Assembly: GCA_015075005.1 (NCBI GenBank)
Contig: JABTVC010000002.1
Location: 434,001-498,000, forward strand
Reading direction: 5' to 3'
From: Planctomycetia bacterium
GTDB taxonomy: Bacteria; Planctomycetota; Brocadiia; Brocadiales; Brocadiaceae
Length of the DNA stretch: 64,000 nt
This document shows positions 60,880 to 64,000 of this stretch, in pieces. How positions within the stretch are numbered: the stretch's first letter is position 1; each line of letters starts with the position of its first letter. The translations under genes and the position numbers were made by a program. The notes under the pieces are model-generated. The model was not told the origin of the DNA. It ran no database searches and saw only the letters and a list, made by a program, of their open reading frames with translations.

Positions 60880-61770
60880 ATGTTATATACTGCAAACGTA
60901 GATGCAATTGCTGCGGTGTCTTTAAAGAAAGCCACTGCAATGAAGCACAGCCTGACGGGCTTTTTGACACTTTCTGTGATGGCTGGTTTTTTTATTGGAT
61001 TCGGTGTTCTCATGATGGTTATTTGTGCTGCGCCTATTGCAGCGCTAAATCCTGGAATCGGTAAAATAGTTGGAGGTGCAGCATTTGGTGTTGCATTGGT
61101 ATTTGTAGTTATCGGTGGAGCTGAGTTGTTTACCGGATATAACCTCCTGATGTTGAAGGGAACACTTAGGGGTACGGTACCGCTTGGCGATTGCCTGGTG
61201 GGTTGGTTTTGGACATACTTAGGCAACTTGGGCGGGTCGATGATTTTTGCGCTTTTAATTTATATGGCTGGAGTATTTGCCCCTGATCCATGGCATACCT
61301 TTCTGAACAAGGTGGCAACCTACAAGATGAATGCGCCATGGTGGGAACTATTCTTCAGAGGTATCTTTTGTAACTGGCTTGTCTGTCTGGGAATATGGTG
61401 CGCTTTTAGAGTCACAAGTGATACGGCCAAGATAATTATGTGTTGGTGGGTTTTATTCATTTTCGTTACAACGGGCATGGAGCACAGTATAGCGAATATG
61501 ACGTTTTTAACGATTGCGAATTTATTACCTCATGACCCGGCAGTGATTTCATGGGGCAAGATGTTTGGCCACAACCTTGTCCCTGTTACCCTTGGCAACA
61601 TGGTGGGTGGTGGCTTTTTTGTTGCATTCCTCTATTGGTTTGCAAGTGCCATGGATGAACGAGGAGCCAGGACGATGGATGCTTTGAAAGGGGGTTCTGG
61701 AAGTGCAGGTCTTCCTCGGGCTGGTGGGTCACCTGAAGAGATTAGAGATATTAAGGTGAAGATGAAATAG
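60880..61770 (+). CDS. focA: Formate/nitrite transporter family channel (FocA/NirC)
   Basis: The 296-residue protein has six membrane helices with the FNT features: GAAFGVALVFVVIGGAELFT, then FRGIFCNWLVCLGIWCA and EHSIANM. FNT channels carry formate, nitrite or hydrosulfide. In an anammox organism nitrite uptake is the likely role, but the substrate cannot be read from sequence. AGAGGAG precedes ATG 60880. The C-terminal tail (about 40 residues) is longer than usual. A strong terminator follows. Confidence 0.92.
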   Translation: MLYTANVDAIAAVSLKKATAMKHSLTGFLTLSVMAGFFIGFGVLMMVICAAPIAALNPGIGKIVGGAAFGVALVFVVIGGAELFTGYNLLMLKGTLRGTVPLGDCLVGWFWTYLGNLGGSMIFALLIYMAGVFAPDPWHTFLNKVATYKMNAPWWELFFRGIFCNWLVCLGIWCAFRVTSDTAKIIMCWWVLFIFVTTGMEHSIANMTFLTIANLLPHDPAVISWGKMFGHNLVPVTLGNMVGGGFFVAFLYWFASAMDERGARTMDALKGGSGSAGLPRAGGSPEEIRDIKVKMK

Positions 61771-61808
61771 AAGTCAGACAATAAAAAGTTTCAGGAGTAA
61801 TTAACTAT

Positions 61809-61836
61809 AAAGGGCCAGTTTTTATACTGGCCCTTT
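61809..61836 (+). terminator. Rho-independent terminator after focA
   Basis: AAAGGGCCAGT, a 6-base loop and ACTGGCCCTTT are followed by more T residues. It lies 39 bases after the focA stop and closes the sensory/transport block. Confidence 0.88.
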
Positions 61837-61991
61837 TTTATTAGCGTGCAATTAAAAGGAAAGTTGAATTTTCAAATGGTTTGTTACGGTGTGAGGTTTT
61901 AAAACTAATCGTTGATGGATACTTCTCCTATGGCGTAAAGTTTTCCGTCGTTAGAACCGATGTAAAGGGTGCCTTTGGCATCAATAGAAGG

Positions 61992-63050
61992 TTATGATTC
62001 TATAGCATCGCCTGTTTCAAATACCCACTTCAAACTTCCGTCAGAATTTAAGGCATACACTTTTTTGTCTCTGGAACCAACATAGATGGTGCCGTCTGCC
62101 CCAATAGCAGGAGAAGAGATAACGGAGCCGCCAGTTTCAAAACGCCACTTCAGTTTCCCCGTGGATGTACAGGCATAAATACTATTGTTCCCTGAACAAA
62201 AGTACACGGTTCCGTCCGTATCTATAGCAGCAGAAGAATCAATATCATATACGGTATCAAACGTCCATTTTGCCTGTCCGTCAGGCTGCAAGGCGTAGAA
62301 TTTGGCATCCTCAGAACCAATGTAGATATCCCCATTGGATGCAATTAAAGGCGACGCATCGAGAAGATATCTGGTGCCAAAACTCCATATGGCCTTACCT
62401 TCTGGTTTCATAGCAAACAAATAGTAGTCTCCGGAGCCGAAATAGATTATGCCATCTGGTGCTATGGCAGGAGACGAGACAATGTGATCGGCGGTCTTTT
62501 GTGTCCATTTTAAGTTACCATCCTGTGTAATAGCGTGGAGTTTTTTATCCCAGGATCCAACATAAATCGTACCATCATTCGCAACAGCAGGAGAAGAAAT
62601 AATTCCGCCTTCAGTTTTATATTTCCATCGTATACTGCCATCAGGATTTACTGCATATAGGTGGCTATCCCACGACCCAAAAAGGATGGTGCCGTCCTTT
62701 CTGATGGCGGGCGACGAATCAACTTCCCCTTGTGTCTCAAATGCCCATTTAAGGCTGCCGTTACGATTAATGGCGTATAGTTTTGTATCTTTTGAGCCAA
62801 AGTAAATTGTGCCATCTTCCCCAATAGCAGGAGAGGAAAAGATGGGTCCCTGCGTTTGAAAAGCCCACTTGAGAACAGGTTTTTGAATGCTCAGATATGG
62901 ACTTCTTCCCGTATGTTGTATGTCGTGTCTGAACATAGGCCATGGGGTGTCGGCGAGTTGGGCATAAAGTGTGGTTGACAGGAAGATAATAAAAGGTACG
63001 AAAAGGGCGAACATCGGGAGAGCGAAATATTTAAAGAACTGCTTTATCAT
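61992..63050 (-). CDS. Exported PQQ-type beta-propeller protein with premature stop
   Basis: A signal peptide or anchor (residues 5-30) is followed by repeats of about 38 residues, each with SSPAI, DGTIYxGS and LYA-type motifs ending in LKW or similar, as in PQQ-like propellers. The frame ends with a TAA at 61992-61994 inside the last repeat. Beyond it the same frame goes on for 28 residues to 61905: PSIDAKGTLYIGSNDGKLYA, then IGEVSIND. So a blade edge is lost by one nonsense change, or this is a read-through or sequence error. Function unknown; such proteins can be scaffolds of surface or redox complexes. Confidence 0.82.
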   Translation of the reverse strand: MIKQFFKYFALPMFALFVPFIIFLSTTLYAQLADTPWPMFRHDIQHTGRSPYLSIQKPVLKWAFQTQGPIFSSPAIGEDGTIYFGSKDTKLYAINRNGSLKWAFETQGEVDSSPAIRKDGTILFGSWDSHLYAVNPDGSIRWKYKTEGGIISSPAVANDGTIYVGSWDKKLHAITQDGNLKWTQKTADHIVSSPAIAPDGIIYFGSGDYYLFAMKPEGKAIWSFGTRYLLDASPLIASNGDIYIGSEDAKFYALQPDGQAKWTFDTVYDIDSSAAIDTDGTVYFCSGNNSIYACTSTGKLKWRFETGGSVISSPAIGADGTIYVGSRDKKVYALNSDGSLKWVFETGDAIES

Positions 63051-63098
63051 GCGGAAATCCTCTTCTAAAATAATGTTTGGGCTTTTCAGGCGGATGCA

Positions 63099-63689
63099 TT
63101 AGAGCACCCCCTTCGTTGATGGGACATCTTTTACGCGCTCATCTGTCCTAACAGCATCATTCAAGGCCTTGGCCAGTCCCTTAAATATTGCTTCTGCTAT
63201 ATGATGTGCGTTGTTGCCGTATGGAACGTTCACGTGCAAGTTTATCCCTGCATTTGCACTGAAGGCCTCTAAAAATTCTTCTATAAGTTCTACATCGAAA
63301 TTTCCAATCTTCTCTGTGTGGAAGGTAACATTAAATACCAAGGCAGGCCTGCCACTGATGTCTATGGCGATATTGGCAAGGGCTTCCTGCATCGGGACGC
63401 TTGAATTTGAAAAGCGCCGTATCCCCTTTTTATTACCCAATGCATCTTTTATTCCCTGTCCAAAGCATATTCCCACATCTTCGACTGTGTGATGGTCATC
63501 CACCCTGTGATCTCCAATTGCCTTAATATCCAAGTCAAACAGGCCATGTTTGGCAAGTATATCGAGCATATGATCTAAGAAGCCCACACCTGTACAAATG
63601 TGGCTATTTCCTTCTCCGTCGATATTAACGGCCAGATCGATCTCTGTTTCTTTTGTCTTCCTCTGAATTGTGGCTATTCTTTTGTTCAT
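63099..63689 (-). CDS. hisB: Imidazoleglycerol-phosphate dehydratase
   Basis: It makes imidazole acetol phosphate, the sixth step of histidine synthesis. The metal-binding motifs GFLDHMLDILAKHG and DHRVDDHHTVEDVGI, and the second pair in NNAHHIAEAIFKGLAKAL, are intact. ATG 63689 (MNKRIATIQRKTKETEI) fits the family; ATG 63740 in the same frame would add 17 residues and overlap hisC. The overlap suggests a his operon (hisC-hisB). Confidence 0.93.
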   Translation of the reverse strand: MNKRIATIQRKTKETEIDLAVNIDGEGNSHICTGVGFLDHMLDILAKHGLFDLDIKAIGDHRVDDHHTVEDVGICFGQGIKDALGNKKGIRRFSNSSVPMQEALANIAIDISGRPALVFNVTFHTEKIGNFDVELIEEFLEAFSANAGINLHVNVPYGNNAHHIAEAIFKGLAKALNDAVRTDERVKDVPSTKGVL

Positions 63690-63723
63690 ATAGATTGATA
63701 CCCGGGGCATTGTCGCGCCGTTG

Positions 63724-64000
63724 TTAAAGACAGCAGGCATCTCTTTTTTTTGAATGTCTGGTCTCTATAAACTCTTTAAGATTTTTTAGTAAAATATCGA
63801 CTTCTTCCCTTGTGCCAATAGTGATACGCAGGCAATCGTCTAGTCGTCTCAGATTAAAATACCGTACGAGTACCTTTCGTGATTTTAACGTCTGATATAA
63901 CGTGTGTGCAGAGACTCCATTCATACATTGGACCAGTACAAAGTTGGTTTGAGAGGGATAAACGAAAAACCCCATATCCCGTAAAGACTCTGTAAGATAG
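63724..64000 (-). CDS. hisC: Histidinol-phosphate aminotransferase, C-terminal part (5' partial)
   Basis: The frame is open through the window end, so the gene starts outside. The sequence VYPSQTNFVLVQC, KVLVRYFN and LRITIGTREEVDILL is the C-terminal domain of HisC, whose full length is about 360 residues. HisC transaminates imidazole acetol phosphate, the step after HisB. Its stop codon lies in front of hisB. Confidence 0.9.
   Translation of the reverse strand, partial: YLTESLRDMGFFVYPSQTNFVLVQCMNGVSAHTLYQTLKSRKVLVRYFNLRRLDDCLRITIGTREEVDILLKNLKEFIETRHSKKRDACCL

Overview
The window looks like a chromosomal segment of an anaerobic ammonium-oxidising (anammox) planctomycete, order Brocadiales. 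This is an inference. It rests on the combination of a FocA/NirC nitrite/formate channel with a large sensory block, a membrane pyrophosphatase with an N-terminal leader, ferredoxin-dependent 2-oxoacid oxidoreductase genes, an eukaryote-like UDP-glucose dehydrogenase, moderate GC and many decayed mobile elements. No rRNA or tRNA gene and no CRISPR array was seen.

Layout. 1-12300: mainly housekeeping genes: end of a permease gene, TPR-like protein, pyrophosphatase, zinc ribbon, RsfS, bS21, TrpD, RluA-type pseudouridine synthase, SprT-like protein, SpeA-like decarboxylase and ArgJ. 12300-15700: a decay zone with a REP-associated transposase and its palindromes, a broken type I restriction-modification locus and a small bacterial histone-fold gene. 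15788-19630: Ald, MtaB, a PLD-fold protein and a CBS protein. 19780-27250 (minus strand): three large envelope proteins (VWA, PPC with a protease remnant, and a Cache protein with a P-loop-like domain). 27270-28250: transposase and toxin-antitoxin remnants with a duplicated promoter. 28253-35053: a polysaccharide locus (DegT aminotransferase, WbqC, a frameshifted BKACE, NeuD-like acyltransferase, flippase, sulfotransferase, GT2), followed by an IS630 relic. 35819-37773: KorD-A-B. 38027-48390: methylase fragment, AspC, a NACHT NTPase, GlcD-like oxidase, MnmA, M50 protease and Ugd.

48692-61770 is a plus-strand sensory and transport block: ArgG, a radical SAM protein, a large sensor kinase and an NtrC-type regulator, then an HPP membrane protein, a second Cache/HAMP sensor without a kinase, a coiled-coil membrane protein, a degenerate receiver and FocA. 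The second sensor and receiver look like eroded paralogues of the first pair. The window ends with a PQQ-propeller gene that has a premature stop, hisB and the 3' end of hisC, all on the minus strand.

Most notable are the histone-fold gene, the NACHT protein, the duplicated and eroded two-component pair beside two candidate nitrite transporters, the envelope triad, and the BKACE enzyme in a glycan locus. Homology calls come from recognising motifs by eye; no database search was run.
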